A stretch of DNA of 64,000 nucleotides. Origin: Lineus longissimus (taxonomy: Eukaryota > Nemertea > Pilidiophora > Heteronemertea > Lineidae). Below the pieces are notes generated by a model. The model worked only from the letters and a program-made list of their open reading frames with translations. It did no database searches and was not told where the DNA came from. The stretch covers positions 15,872,001-15,936,000 of the forward strand of contig NC_088317.1 of assembly GCF_910592395.1 (NCBI RefSeq), in the 5' to 3' direction. Numbering within the stretch: the stretch's first letter is position 1; each line of letters starts with the position of its first letter. Both the position numbers and the translations under genes were made by a program. Positions 44,301-57,659 of the stretch are shown one piece after another.

Positions 44301-45920
44301 CTGGAGGGAGAGTGGCGCATGATGGCGAGAGGCTGACAAGGGTGTGGTCCATATGTGAAAATGTTGATAAATCCATGAAAATTTATTATGTTCTTTCATT
44401 TGTTAAAATCCCTGCCACCAAAAATAGACGTCAGATGACATTATATGTGCATGTATATATACATACGTGCATGAGTCACTCGGGAGCCCTGCTGATGCAA
44501 GATGGGGGTTTGTCTTGTGTTTATTTTAGTAAAACGTGGCGTTACATTCCTACACGTGCTAAATTGCCTTATATCTAATTAATAAAAATTAATTTTATTA
44601 TTATCAATAAAATCTGAACATACATTCGATATAAAATAGATACCTCATTTATACTTTGAGCAAGCTATACATATACGGTAAGTAGGCCTACCAGAGTCTG
44701 AAGGAGCTTTGAAAGATGGCTGCAGTATTTAGATTGAGCGACCGTTGTTTAAGCAGTGGCATGGACTTCAAGCACTGAAAAATGTACATGTACCGTGCCG
44801 TCAATGGTAACCGGCGCGGAAATCCCAGAGTTTCTCGCAAGGCCGATGTCCCCGGTCGCTGACGGCAATTCGCGATCGCATGGCAATTAAATATTCCCGG
44901 ACGCTGAGTGATAGAAGTGGATATTCTATTTCACCGGTCTCTTCTCTTCCATCCCAGCGGAGCGGAGGCTCTCCTGGACTAGCGCAGACAGATTTCAGCA
45001 ACACGTTCCGTTTATGGTACTGTACCCGGTACAAATTATAGTCTTTCCGGGTGCTGAGCCTGAGTGACAATCTTATACAAATTGAATCGCAGCAAAACAT
45101 TCGAATTATACAGTCATGCAACCGCCGAATCGCAATGTACATTGTAGTTCAGAGTGAAATTCGCCTGGCAATTCAAATCTTCCCGCACACATCGAATCGA
45201 TATAAAACATGCAAATGAGTAATGGCCACCCGCGCCTCGTTGTAAGCTGCTTTGTTATTGGCTGTGATCAAATGCCATTGTAATGCCGCCATCGATACGT
45301 TCTTTAAGCAGACGTTATTCGCAACAGAAATTCGGTAAAATGTCTATTGAACAGAACACAAATTGTACAATAAATTCAGATATCGATGAAATGAGGGCAA
45401 ATACTTGTTACAAAGCTCATTATTTGCGTTGGTGGCCCATTACTGGGAATTCAGGCAGCATAGCCAGTGACGTCAATTCAGATAAACAGCCGACAAAGGC
45501 AGCGCTGAGCAAATCAGCTGATTGAATACAACACATGTGATGGTTGTGGAATTTTTCTGAGGTCGTAAGATTGTGTTGTAAACTGGTTATAATTCTTGCC
45601 TCTCAATTAAACGCTGTTGGCCCGTTCGTAAATTTTTCAGTTTGAAAGAAGGTGAGTTTAGAACTTTCTGTATTTCTGACTATCGCAGAATGTCTCTGTT
45701 TCCGACTAACTGTCAGTTTATCGGCGGTTTATCACGTCCTTTTTTGTTGATGGACGACCTTGATCTCGTTGTCTCGCCTGGGAAATCTCGTTACCCACTG
45801 ACTGATTTGTACTGACTGATTTGTACTGATCGCTCCACTGACTGATCCAGCTACGGCTGATAACTGACTGTCAGATGTTTTTTTGGCGGGAAACTGTCCT
45901 CTGAGGTGAGTTTGGGCCGG

Positions 45921-45925
<5 letters not shown>

Positions 45926-45960
<35 letters not shown>
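45926..45960. repeat. G homopolymer of about 35 bases
   Basis: The longest of many poly(G) tracts in the window, followed 10 bp later by a shorter G run. It is flanked by GCCGGCATT and TGAAGTGACGG. Runs of this length are prone to assembly error and could form G-quadruplexes. Confidence 0.85.
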
Positions 45961-45961
<1 letters not shown>

Positions 45962-46023
45962 GAAGTGACGGGGGGGGGGCTGAAGTGAGGGTAGGACCTA
46001 TGCCGAGGCCATATATCTGTAAC

Positions 46024-46105
46024 AACAATACAACCTCTCGATTGCAGACACCCATGGGACTGGGCGTTGGTGTCCGTAATTTAGGTGTCCTTATTAGAGA
46101 GGTTA
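46024..46105. mobile_element. Degenerate pogo/Tigger-like MITE
   Basis: AACAATACAACCTCTCGATTGCAGACACCCA, split here as AATACAACCTCTCGATTG and CAGACACCCATGGGACTG, then GGTGTCCGTAATTTAGGTGT and CCTTATTAGAGAGGTTA. Order matches the family, but the ends and about half of the interior are lost. Confidence 0.65.
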
Positions 46106-47037
46106 TGCCATTATTGTCCAAAAAGGATATTCATGTGTATGAACACGGGGGTCGTGAAGCCTACATATTACATATTCCATTCAATTGTAAATATTAACTA
46201 CTTCAATAATTTGATATATCATTTATTATATGTGAACTTGAAATTACTTATTTGGCATTTCTAGTTTTAGGCCTACGTCAGGATGGTTGAACGTGTGCTA
46301 CAGAGGTAAATAGTTACCATAGTCACTCGCTTTTAGCTGAAATTATGGCTGAACGAATATCATAGTTCTATGTACGGTCAGTGGGTCTCCACCATATGGG
46401 GGGGGGGGGGGGCTAATAAATGGTCGATATCAAAGCCTCCTGAAATGGCGGGGGGGGGACTTTTTCAACACCATCAAACACCAACCAGAGTCGCCCTGTA
46501 CATTCAGAGTGTAATAAAATTTGTTGAAATTGTAATGCACCAGTCTTTTGATAATACTGGTAATCATTGAAAGACCCTGGTTCACTTATACAATGTGTAG
46601 ACGCTCTTCAGCCGGTTTTGGTGCGTCTGCTTGACCAGTAAGTCTTTCAATTTAAAATTGAAAATGTAGGCCTATCGCACGTAATAGTCGTGTAGGCTTT
46701 TGCACAGCCGCTATATTAGTGTCATTGTCATTGAAAGTCTTTGGTTGATATAGGCCTATTCTTTTGCCATCTGAGGCCAACCTTCGCAATCACTTTGCTT
46801 ATTCTTTCGTTGGTGGCAATGGCATCGTGTCGTCTACATGTATATCTCAGCGGATGACCTACGAAAGAGAGGTTTTGAAGATCTCTGCGATATATATATA
46901 TCTGTTTATTTCTCCTATATAGAAGATTACAAAAAATTCAAAGCAACACATAACAACTGATGTACACTATTTACATACTTCTAGCTGTTGTCAAAAATAT
47001 GTAGTCTCAGGCAAGGAAAACATTTTAGATAATTAGC

Positions 47038-47289
47038 CTAAACATTCCAGCACTGTGCTGTGATCCGAAGAAGTGCTACATTTTCTTCATAATCACAAGC
47101 GGAAAGTTGTTTCCCGAGCGATGTTTCTGTGAGTTCATCGTCGCACATGTTCCACAATGCTGTGCTGAGTTCAACTGGGCATTCATTTTCAATTTGTGCC
47201 CAAAATTTCTCACGTTGGGAGGAAAAACCTGAACATCCACAGAAAAATGAAGTTACGGATCGGTATAACATTGAGTACATCGATTGCAC
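47038..47289 (-). other. Weak ORF, possible exon
   Basis: An open frame of 83 codons whose distal 60 read like ordinary protein: SSQREKFWAQIENECPVELS, ALWNMCDDELTETSLGKQL, YEENVALLRITAQCWNV. I see neither a clear acceptor in phase nor partner exons. It might be a retroelement remnant. No function is proposed. Confidence 0.2.
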
Positions 47290-48817
47290 TTTGTTTCTGT
47301 GATAGTTTCTGGTAGTGTGTTTAGCTTAGCTAGGAAGGCATAGTTTTGTGCTTCCGATCAGTTTGAGCGGTTGTCCATAGGACGGATAGTCCAGAGACTT
47401 TTCAATGTTCATTACAATTCATCACAGTTATACAATGTATGTCACTCATGCAGTTGAGTTCGCCACACCTGTTTTTGCATGAATAGGTTTTATAGCCTTC
47501 GTACTTTGTTATACCCATCGATCGGCTGTTGACCCCAAATGCAAAAATATGTAAAAAAAGAGGCCAAACGACGAACCATCTGTAGCAGAAAAATCCTGGA
47601 ATACCGGAGTCAGTCGTCTGCTCCCTCATGAGGCGCCATGTGGGAATTCAGTTGTTTCTCCAATTGATTTGAAATATACCATAAATGAAAGACCTTATTT
47701 CATCCAATCTTGCATTCAAACCAGCATTTCCTTATACATGTATATACATGTACTGTATAGTCACGCGAGATACTCGTACATGTATTGATTTCCCCTTCTG
47801 ACGATACCGAAACACTGGACTTTGACCCCACCGAATAATGCACATGAATGTATGTGTACATTGTCAAGTAAAGCCTGGTAACTTCGGCGTAACTTGGTCC
47901 TAGATATAAGCCAACATTATACTGGTAAAACTTTTGTTTCTTCACGTTGCACTTCTACTTCTTTTTCTTCCCAAAGTGGAATGTATGCATAATTATGTGA
48001 ATTCTATAAGATTCATTCAGATTATTGAAAGACTCTGTTCCAGTGAAGTTCACTAAATACATCAAACTTAATCAATTTTTTTTTCAATTTTGTAAATCTT
48101 AGTTCTTGATAGGAGGATACACAGATATAATATATACGTATCAATGATGTACGTGATACAAATGAAGTAGATGGTAAAAACTGCCAGTGTTGGTCAAGGA
48201 AATAGAAATCCATTGATACAAAATGCTGTAGTAGCCTACAGTTATTATGCATACAAATTTGCTGAAACTTGGTGTTCAAAACAGCCTATTTGCATATCTG
48301 TCTACAAAACGGCATTTGCTGAAATTCATTTTTTAGTACGTAGGCCTACTATTTAGACAATTAATTTAGGTAAATGAATGTCGCAGGCCTTTAACCAGAC
48401 ATATCAATCATTCAAATCATATGCTAAATTATCCTTTGACCTGACGGGCCTAACATACCGATCGACATATCATGACAATGACGAAGCCTGGAGCAAGAAG
48501 TTTCGGTTTCAATTTGAAATCACTATTTTGTTAATAGCGAGTTTCAGAAAGTTCAAAAGTTCTCTCCGGATTGACGTATCCCTTTAACGTATGATTTAAG
48601 GTAATATGAGACGCGGCCATTTTGTACAATTGATGATATGTATTGGCCTACGTCATATGCGGGAGAGGTATTTTCAAGAATGTACATGTACTCGAGCAAG
48701 ACATTAATCCCTATTTCTAATCTGCCGCTAAATGAAATGAAAAACACCATGTTGAAAGATTCAACTGAGGTCTTCAGACAATTCCGTTTGTAATCATCTA
48801 TTAGCAAACCGGTGTGG

Positions 48818-48981
48818 CGGGGATAGTAGTCCTAGGGCTAATAGTCCGTGTAACAATAGCCCGCATTGCTAAATGTTTTGGTTAGGGTTAGCGGTACAAT
48901 AGACCATGCTGCTTAATTGGTCAAATACAATGCTACCGGACTATGACTACAGGGGGGACTATATCCGCTGTCACACCGGTA
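48818..48981. mobile_element. Palindromic MITE, about 164 bp
   Basis: Left end ACCGGTGTGGCGGGGATAGT and right end ACTATATCCGCTGTCACACC, then GGT. Internal complementarity continues (AGTCCTAGGGC; TAGTCCGTGTAACAATAG against CAATGCTACCGGACTA). No coding capacity. Confidence 0.7.
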
Positions 48982-49380
48982 TACAAGCTATAGGCCTACT
49001 AAAGTTTTAGGTTTTATTTTGGCAGGCATAAAACTGACTTATACATGTAAGCTTACATGTACCTTGGAACCTTCTTGGTGATACATACGTACGCTTTCAT
49101 GTGCATAACGTCCTTGATAACACTGAGCTATGATGGTAGCCTATAGCCTGGCCTATAGCCTAGCCCAGGCCTAGCCTATAGAATGTCACACTATAGCCTA
49201 TTATATCTAAAATCTGAGACCGCTTCGCTAAGTCATAATTATCCTGGTAACCATCAAACAACATGGTCCCGTCTGTGGTCTTCGTAATTGAACATGCTGA
49301 ATGACATTGAACGACTGTATACAGCACAATCTAGTGCGACTCCTCTTCGTTGAAATTCAGAAAACGTCACAATAGCTAGG

Positions 49381-49474
49381 GGTAATAATGTGAAGCGCTT
49401 TGAGCGACTGAAACCAGTTGGATTTAGCGCTATATAAGTCTCATAATAATAATAATAATAATAATTATTATTAC
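49381..49474 (+). mobile_element. 3' tail of a CR1/L2-type LINE with (AAT)n
   Basis: TGTGAAGCGCTTTGAGCGAC, TTTAGCGCTATATAAGT and (AATAAT)n form the characteristic 3' end of L2/CR1-type retrotransposons. There is no coding sequence upstream, so the copy is severely 5'-truncated. Confidence 0.7.
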
Positions 49475-50585
49475 AGTCTTGTAGCCGTGAAACTAGAGTA
49501 TAATCAGGTCTGCTGGTTCCCATCTTGAAGTATTCACTGACTATGAGCTAATCAGTTCGTAATGCCCGGTCAAGTAACAATACTTGGAGGTTATTACATA
49601 TAGACAATATTCCCGGATTTTTGCAGATGAAAGCCTGAAGAGTGGAATGTATACGGAGGTGGCGCGTCTTACAGCGACGATACCAACACATCGAACCCAG
49701 CAGCCAGTCGAGACGCCGTCAGAATCAATGGCGTACGGCAGCGATACGCATTTACAAGAAACAACAACGAATATAAGAAATAAACGAAATAAATCTACGT
49801 TAAAGGTTAGTTCGAACCAAACAACTTCATACTTGGCATTCTCCAAAACAGACATAAGATTCATGCATATTTGGACTGTCTCACCACACTGAGCCTACTA
49901 TCATTGCGTGTACATGTATATACTTATACATGTATATGACCGGTCATACACTGCTGCGTGTCAGGCCATAGTACCTAATACATCTCTTGTATTATATAAT
50001 AGATGGCGCGCGTAATCCATATGTATAAATTCATGCAAACGTAGGCACATTTGGCCGGTTGAAGGGCGCCTGTAGGCCTACCAAATCCCGACATGGGTAT
50101 ACGCCGACATGCGTAGCCTACACGTGAAACCAACGCACCAAACTCGGCGTCGATACAGTACCGGTTAGCACACTTCTTCAAGGGAATTTCTACCGACTGG
50201 ATGAACTGCCGAATGAACTCTCTAACTTTGTCTTAACGAGAGTTCTTGTGATCCTACTTGTGACCGGGTGACAACCATCATACACCAAACAATAACACGG
50301 CCTATTATTAACGCATCACTCGTGGTAATCACTCCCGCTTTCCATTTAAGTGGTACAGATTGAGGCGTTAGATCCGCCGGTCACGTGACTGATATTTGGA
50401 CGGACCTCTGGGATAAACATGATAAATAGCGTGTTCGATTTCTAGCGCCGCGCTTCGGTAAGCATCGGATCTCGCGCCTTGATGCGAACGCCAGGCCCGA
50501 GTAACTTAAGGGTAAAGTAGCGTAAAAAAGAATCAGCAGACATCAGACACCAGACACCACACCCACTACTACTCATTAATATCAA

Positions 50586-50951
50586 TAGCATTCCGCGAAG
50601 ATGACGTCACTGCAGCTGCTGCCCTCTATTCTCCCATCGCTGAATTACAGGCAATGTCGGACAAAATGCGGTTTCGTGATGGATTCAGGCTTTCTATCTT
50701 GGGCAGTTAGATTCAATCTGGCACATGTCCGAGTGTTGGAAATACTACATAATTGTTCTGAATATTTCTCTCTCTGACTCTATGGTATCATTCATGCTAA
50801 AAAAAATGCAGGGTCAAAGATAATTTACTTTGGAATAAGCTCAAATGCGTAGAAATAAGTGTCGATGTCCGCCTGTCACGTGACTAAAATGTCATCAATA
50901 TCTTATGCAAATGATCTTGTGAGCTATGAATAGTAACTTCGCGGCATGCTA
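50586..50951. mobile_element. 366-bp MITE, copy 2 (inverted relative to 27608-27973)
   Basis: TAGCATTCCGCGAAG at 50586-50600 and complement at 50937-50951 (one mismatch), flanked by TA. Aligns end to end with copy 1 in reverse orientation, with few substitutions and the same length, including GATGACGTCA and TCACGTGAC. Confidence 0.93.
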
Positions 50952-51027
50952 TTATTCCAACACCTGTTCTATTTTGGCCAACATGCCGTCAAGTAGGTCT
51001 GCCATACCAGACTGGTGAAAGAGTCTT

Positions 51028-51520
51028 AAGCTGAGCGCACACGGGCAACAAAATGACAGCGAAACTGAAAACATTTGTTTTCAGTTGTTTTCGAAATGTT
51101 TTGCGTCTTTGTCGTGTTTGTTTCAATCACCCGCACACGGGAGACAAAATGACACGGTCACGTCACAGGTCACGTCAAAAACAAGGGGTAACCATGGTTG
51201 CGCCATACGTCACACCTGGCTTGGTTGGTATCACATGACGCTGAACGTCATCGTGATTGGCTAATGACGATGATGACGCAAAAAATGTTTTACGTTTCGT
51301 TGCAGTCACCCGCAAACGGGCGACGTTTTGACGAAAACATTTTGACTAGGTCAAAAATATATTGCATGTTTAATATTCGAAAACTGTTTCAAAAACAAAT
51401 GTTTTCGAAAAACATTTGTTTTTGTCGCCCGCAGACGGGCAACGAATTGTGAAAAAATATTTGAAAACAAATGTTTTCAGTTTTTTTTTGTCATTTTGTC
51501 GCCCGTGTGCGCTTAGCTTT
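51028..51520. mobile_element. MITE of about 490 bp with ACACGGGC terminal repeats
   Basis: Left end AAGCTGAGCGCACACGGGCA and right end TGTCGCCCGTGTGCGCTTAG, both followed inward by ACAAAATGAC or its complement. Two further CCCGCANACGGG blocks (51130, 51308) and one GTCGCCCGCAGACGGGC (51424) repeat the terminal motif inside, suggesting nested or expanded termini. Confidence 0.78.
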
Positions 51521-52083
51521 ACATTACTGTAACGTGACGTGACGCGACGTCTTCGTAAACTTTGTTCCCGATCAAGTGCATGATTGAGCAGCTATCCGCG
51601 AACTACCGTGGGACACCGTCAAACATCGCAGGATGTCGTGCGCTCTGTTGTGGTAGGTACCCTTTAATAGTGCTGGGCTCAAGGCATGCAGGGTGTTAAA
51701 TGGTAAGGGACATATGGTTTTTATTTCCTGGAGACTGACAACGATCTTTCCCTGTTTGATTTCAGCTTGCGTTGATATATCGTGATTCAGATGGTCCAGA
51801 TCTTCATATATAGGACGGCGGCCTGTAGAAATGATGTCGGACTGAGGAAGTAGATGCCGTGGTCTCAAGCAACCCCATCCCAAACTAATGGCGGGAGCAG
51901 CACCAAGCAGTGAACAAAAACATCCAGACTTTTCCAGATGACACCCGAACTTGGAGAACATTTTCTCCAAGTAAAAAACATGGTTCCCATACTTTCTTCT
52001 CTTCTGCAGATATCAAGAAATTTTCTCTCCAACCTTTCCATTTCACTCTGACGTCAGGAGTCGACGAAAGTGTGGTCTTCAAA

Positions 52084-55000
52084 ATGGCGCCGTTCAAGGC
52101 CCCTGATGGAGGTTGGGGATGGGTAGTAGTATTCGCCTGTTTCATGGTCAGGGTGTTCCTTTACGGGATGACAAGCACCTCTGGCATAATTTACATCATC
52201 CTCCTGGACGACTTCGAGGCCGGGAAAGCAAAGACGGCCATCGTCGGGTCTCTCATCACGGCGTCAGGGTAAGCGGTTTTTCGATGCAAGATTTGTGAGT
52301 TTCAGGTAGGCCATTCGAGAATATTATGCTACCAAATGTTCTTGGCCAATAGCGTAACTCGATTCACATCATGTGATTTCAAGTCATCACATCGTATCGG
52401 ATCCAAAAAAGCAATAACGGATCCAAAAAAATGTCGTAACGGATCCTAAAAGGTTTTAATCCAATCAAAATGAAGTTTACAAATGATCTTGGATGGTCGT
52501 TGGTAGTTATTTTGTATATTTCATTAAAAACAAATTGTTTCATTATTTTCCTTTGGATTGATTTCTTTGCCAAGACATTTGGTTGCATAAATATAGCAAA
52601 TAGTGGATGTTTAAGGTCGTCCAATATGAAAATTCCATATCGGACTCCCAAACATCCACTATTTGTATATTGTTGATTGTGTACAGGGTTAGCCATCGAA
52701 CGCAAAGCTGATTGCAGATAAATCGATAACCCATGAGCTATAACTATAGGGTCCCTCTGTGGTATAAAAGACTAAAGGGCTCAAAAATAAAGCGGCCATT
52801 TGGAAATGTCGGAGTTTGAGTCGTGCAGAGTAAAACCCTCAGTACATTGTACAACCAGAGTCGTTCCCACAGCACGCTTTGTCTTTGATATTACAATGAT
52901 CTCTTCACTATACATGGCAAACAAAAACCTCGGGACAAGTAAGTACCTCGGCGATGTTTTGTGCAATGAGATGGCTTTGCGTGCACGATCAGTCGGATTT
53001 TTGGCAATCTCGAGCTCTGTGGCTCAAATCCCTATCAAGGTTCTGACATAGGCTACGCAGAAAGGTCCGCGTTTTCACTAATAGGGAGTTTTCTCAAAGC
53101 CGATGGAACGTCCACGTGAACGCCTATCCAATTGTTCGACGTTATCAGGAGGTCAAACAGTGAGATAGGCGTTCATTTTGGCGTTTCGGGAGATACATAT
53201 AGTGACATGACTGTTACGGGCGAATATATATTTAAGGTTCAAATAATCTTTTATCCCATCGCAATGTACATGTACGCGTGCATACACATATACGCGTACC
53301 CTTCTGCTTCATTTGCGAACGTACGTGAACGGCTCCTACACTTTCCATAACCTGAACATGTGCTTATTAAAGGCGCACGTCGTTCGTAATAACTGGTGGT
53401 CCAGGAAAATATAAATAATGCCGTAGTTTTATAGTTATAACGATACGAATTTGCTGAAACTTGGTATTCATAGTGTTTGTATATCTTTCTACACAACGAC
53501 AATGCTTAACTTTATATTTAGTACGTATTAACACGATTTGGAATTTTCACATTCAATTTCAAATTTCAAATTATGGATGGCGTAGGCCTTTAACAAGTCT
53601 CTTTTTAAACAGAACACGAGTTTTGAACAGAATGCGAGTGAACCTTGTGAGTTATGACGCCGTAAAAATACCTCATCTGAGGAGACGACCAATTCACTCG
53701 TAATATAATGTAAATATGTCACTGCAATGGCATGAATAATTGTTTGGTTATTTGTGTTCACCTGCTTGCGGCAGGAATGATAAAGCGAACGCCATTACAG
53801 AAAATACATTCATACTTTTGTACTTTTTTGAGCGAACGTTAGCATGTAAGACGAAGTACGCTGAGAAGGTGTTTTACAATTAGCTGAACTAAGATGAAAC
53901 AACGAGACGAATTAACCAGATTGGTGCCCTATACTGAAGGGGCATGCTGGCAAAAACGCTCACATTTCCTTAATGAGTGATATTAGAGTCGTTCAAATAT
54001 TGGTGATGCATACTCCTCAGAGAATGATTCCTCCAGGCAAGGAAGTCTCCGATAGAGCTACGGGTGCCTACGCCGTAATTTGTCATTGAGTTCGAAAATT
54101 TCAAATCGTGTAAATACGTAGGCCTAATGAATCTTGTACATTTGCTACCCTCAAAGAATGAGTTTTCTTCATGAAATATACGTCTTGTAGGTCCGATGCA
54201 TTATAGTCTCCCTATTTTTAGAGAAAAAGCGGCGAAGCGAAATACCTGATGATCGAATTCACCAACTAATTGACTTTTATTGAAGGAAGAAGCAACTTCT
54301 TAATCTTACTCCATAATATATAGAAAATCTAAAAATACAAAGTTTAAGCTATTTAATATATGCATGATAACCGCACTACGGCATGTGCTGAACTGTATTC
54401 CTATTTTCCTTAGCAAACAATTGATACGACGGACGAATTAAACTGAGTTATACATGTATACATGTAGATGCAGTGCTGGAGTGCGGTCAATGAGACACGA
54501 AATATGCTGTCCAAACTTTCAGTTACAATGTAGTGAGTTTGGAGGTTTATTCAGAGGTCTAAATGAAAAAAGGTTTTGATTAAAAAAGTTTTATTTTGTT
54601 ATGAGAAATGTGAATTAATTGAAGCGCACCTTTTTCCCCGATGAACGTCGCCTCCATATCCTCATACTCATTGCAATTAGTTTTAAACTGGTCGATGCGT
54701 GCTCTCATGTGGTGTTTGCCGAAAACGCCGTATTCAATGATTAATATATTTTCAGTTTCTTCATCGGAACATTCGCTGGAGGTTTAGTAAACAAATTGGG
54801 ATGCCGTCCCGTCGTGATTCTAGCTGGACTCCTCGCTGGCGTCGGACTGGGAAGCAGTATGTTCGCTATGAATGTGGTGTACATGATCATCACCTATGGG
54901 GTGGTAACAGGTAAATGAAAGTCGAAGACTTAGTGGATATCCCTTATTGAATGTATCAGGTGTTTGCAACACAGTTGAACATTTGCCTCCAACGTCTCAA

Positions 55001-57070
55001 TAACGACGTTATTGTCAAGTAAAACGTGTTCTGAAAACTACTCAAAAACTTGAGAATTTTCACTAACGCCTAAAAAATTGCATCCTTGCATAAACAGTGG
55101 ATTTTAATTCTCCGCCTTCGATATTTCATTTGTATATGATGAACAGGTAAAAAAACCTTCTTGGGTGAAAATAATGTAGTGACATGATCATTCTTTGGAA
55201 ACCTGTCGACGAGCACTCTCTGATTGGTCCATTGGGTCCTTTGCTCAATGGGTTTAATACTACATGAATTCTTCTTGAAAATATGGAAAGGTCTGTTTCT
55301 TCTAATTCAGGTATTGGTTTTGGCATGTGCTACGTCCCATGTAGTGTCCTAGTATCTCAATACTTCGACAAGAAGCGCAACCTGGCGCTTGGCTTGGCCT
55401 CCGGAGGCGGTGGCCTTGGCGCTTTCCTCTTCCCTATCATCCTGCGACAGCTCATCGTAACGTTTGGTTGGCGAGGGACACTCCTACTCTGCGGGGGAAT
55501 GTCACTAAATATTTGCGTCTGTGGGGCGCTTATGCGGCCGCCAGATGGCTACAGCCTGGAGACGCAGTCCTGTGAGCGGAAATCGGACGAGGAATCTGAA
55601 ACAGGCGAAGATCGTGCCCCGCATGAGGTAGAAATGACGGAAATCACCCTCAAGGTGCCAATTGAGAAACTCGACCCTGATACTGAGGAACCTTTGCTAA
55701 ACGGAAAGGCCAACTCAGAAACCGGCGAAGTAGAACAAAAGAAAGTGAAAACAAAGAAAGCTAGTTTCTTTTATTGGGACATCTTCAAGGAGCCGAAGTT
55801 TATCATCTTTTGTGTGAATAATTTCCTCTTCTCCTTCGCGGCGTCCGTCGTCTACGTCCATATGATGGCGTACCTGAAAGATGTTTTGGACATTGGGGAA
55901 GACCAGAGTGCTTTATTGTTAACTGCTATGGGTGCTACAATTCTTGTGGCGAAAATTGGTACAGGATTCTTGGCCACGCATCCACGGGTTGACGAACATT
56001 GTTTATACACTGTGTGTATCTTTGCAACTGGTGTAGCAACTATTGCAATTCCATTTGCGACCCATTTTGCCATCTGGGTTGCGTATGCTTGTTTGTTTGG
56101 AGTTGGCTACGCGACGCTTGGAGGGTGCCTGCTGCCCGCCCTCTGCGTGCGATACTGCGGCGTGAAGAGACTATCCAGTTCTTATGGCGCTTTATTGTTG
56201 TGTGAAGGCGTTGGACACTTCTGTGGAGCCCCGTGTGCAGGTGAGTCGAGAAAATTAGTCTCACATTTACAAGCAGTAAAAGGTTTACGTTCATCCAATC
56301 TAAACGATAGGCTAATTAAGGTAATTTTAATCTTGTTCCGATGCATCGGTCTCCACGCTCCAATACACTTAAAAAAGTGCCACGTCACTCGGTGAGCCTC
56401 AAGAATACACTCGTATGTTCTTTGCGATAAGCGAAACGAGTAATTCTTTAAGAACAAAGGTGCAAATGCCGTCGCCAAATCCGTAGGGGAATCTTTCGAA
56501 TCAAAATGACACCACCATCTTATCAGTTGAGAAATCTTCTTGATATTCTTAAGCTCGCACTGCCAATGAATTCTGAGCTAGAAACGTTTCTCAAAAGCCG
56601 TCAGTTTAAAATGTATCTCGCCCATCGTTTTAGGTTATCTCTATCAAGTGACTGGTGTCTATGCCAATTCCTTCTACCTTGCCGGAGTAGTGACTGTGGC
56701 CGCAGCCCTCTTGGTCATTCCTCCTTGGAAGTGCATGAAGTCAAGTGCGTACGAAGTAGAAGTCGTTGAGGATGAGGAGTTAGCTAATAGTATCTTAACA
56801 ATACCAAAGTCCCCAATCGAAGCCAAGAAAAGCATTCTAGACATCCACAAGTCTTTCTTGAGCATCTACGATGTGGCGGTCAGCAGGGAGGACCTGTATA
56901 AAGTAGGCCACCACCACTTGATGGGCCACGCTGGCCATCACCTAAAGGTAGATCAACCCCATGGAAGTCTGCCGAGGGCGAGGAAGTCCCCTGGTACACC
57001 TGATTTGAGGAAACTTCTCCTTAATCGTCGCCCGACCTTGTCTCAGAGTACGGAGTCATTACGGACGTAA
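52084..57070 (+). CDS. SLC16 monocarboxylate transporter-like protein
   Basis: Four exons: 52084-52268, 54756-54910, 55311-56240, 56634-57070; GT-AG, in phase, 568 aa. The MCT signature PDGGWGWVVVFACF precedes TM1 (residues 7-20), and the second family motif YFDKKRNLALGLASGGGGLG lies between TM4 and TM5. About 12 hydrophobic segments are split six and six by a charged cytosolic loop (about residues 195-270, rich in E, K and T), then a long His-containing cytosolic tail after TM12. Major-facilitator SLC16 proteins move monocarboxylates or related solutes across the plasma membrane; the sequence suggests the SLC16A12/A14-like orphan group, so the substrate is unknown. The stop codon at 57068-57070 overlaps a perfect GTAAGT donor. 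A paralog starts at 62468. Confidence 0.9.
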
Positions 57071-57659
57071 GTGTTGAGAATGTTCACTGTCTGGTTCACT
57101 ACTTCCAAGTTCACTGCTGGCAAAGGTGAAATGATTCCAAATGCCTGAGAATGGTCTTGCCTGATCAATTGGAGTTGTTGGACTCGAAATGTTATTGACC
57201 AGAGGTTTCAAGAATAATCGTGTTTTCGGGTTCATTACCGCCAGTTCTAAATTTCCCGTTATAGATTCGTGATCTTTCGCTTTACAGAACGTATTGATAT
57301 CTGTTTTTGCGATCACTTGTATAAGCTGTATATTACCAAGACTAAGAATTTGGAACTTCCAGAGGGCCAACAGCTTGAATTTCGTTTGTTAAATATACAG
57401 AATACGGGGCATTTTGTCATTATTGCAAAATTCACTGAAATAGGGCACTTGAAGAGGGGTTAGGGACTTTGCTAGTATATAATTCCTTATTAACTATACA
57501 TGTATATCGCACTGCTTGATAAGTTGATATATACATGTATATCACGCTGCTTGATAAGTTAATATATACCTATTTTAGGCATGTATTTGTGACAAAAAAA
57601 GTCGCCCAACAATTTAGGTAAAATGGCCTTGGATTGTGAGCTGATTTATCTTAGTGTAA

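Larger units (their letters stand above)
43209..52083. other. Long intergenic interval, mostly without genes
   Basis: Nearly 9 kb without a convincing multi-exon gene. It holds an orphan exon-like ORF (44052-44300), a weak ORF (47038-47289), a G35 homopolymer (45926-45960), a degenerate pogo-like MITE (46024-46105), palindromic MITEs (48818-48981, 50586-50951, 51028-51520) and a LINE 3' tail (49381-49474). TACATGTA and TAGGCCTA words are dense. The promoter and any 5' non-coding exon of the SLC16 gene should lie at its right end; TTCTCTTCTGCAG at 52000-52012 could be a 5' UTR acceptor. Confidence 0.5.

Noticed and set aside
45283..45525. 80-codon plus-strand ORF
   Set aside because: No homology recognised, no splice signals or promoter evidence.
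49584..49892. ORF with ATTTTTGCAG upstream and GTTAGT downstream, possible exon
   Set aside because: No in-phase partners and no recognisable sequence; signals of this strength occur by chance at this spacing.
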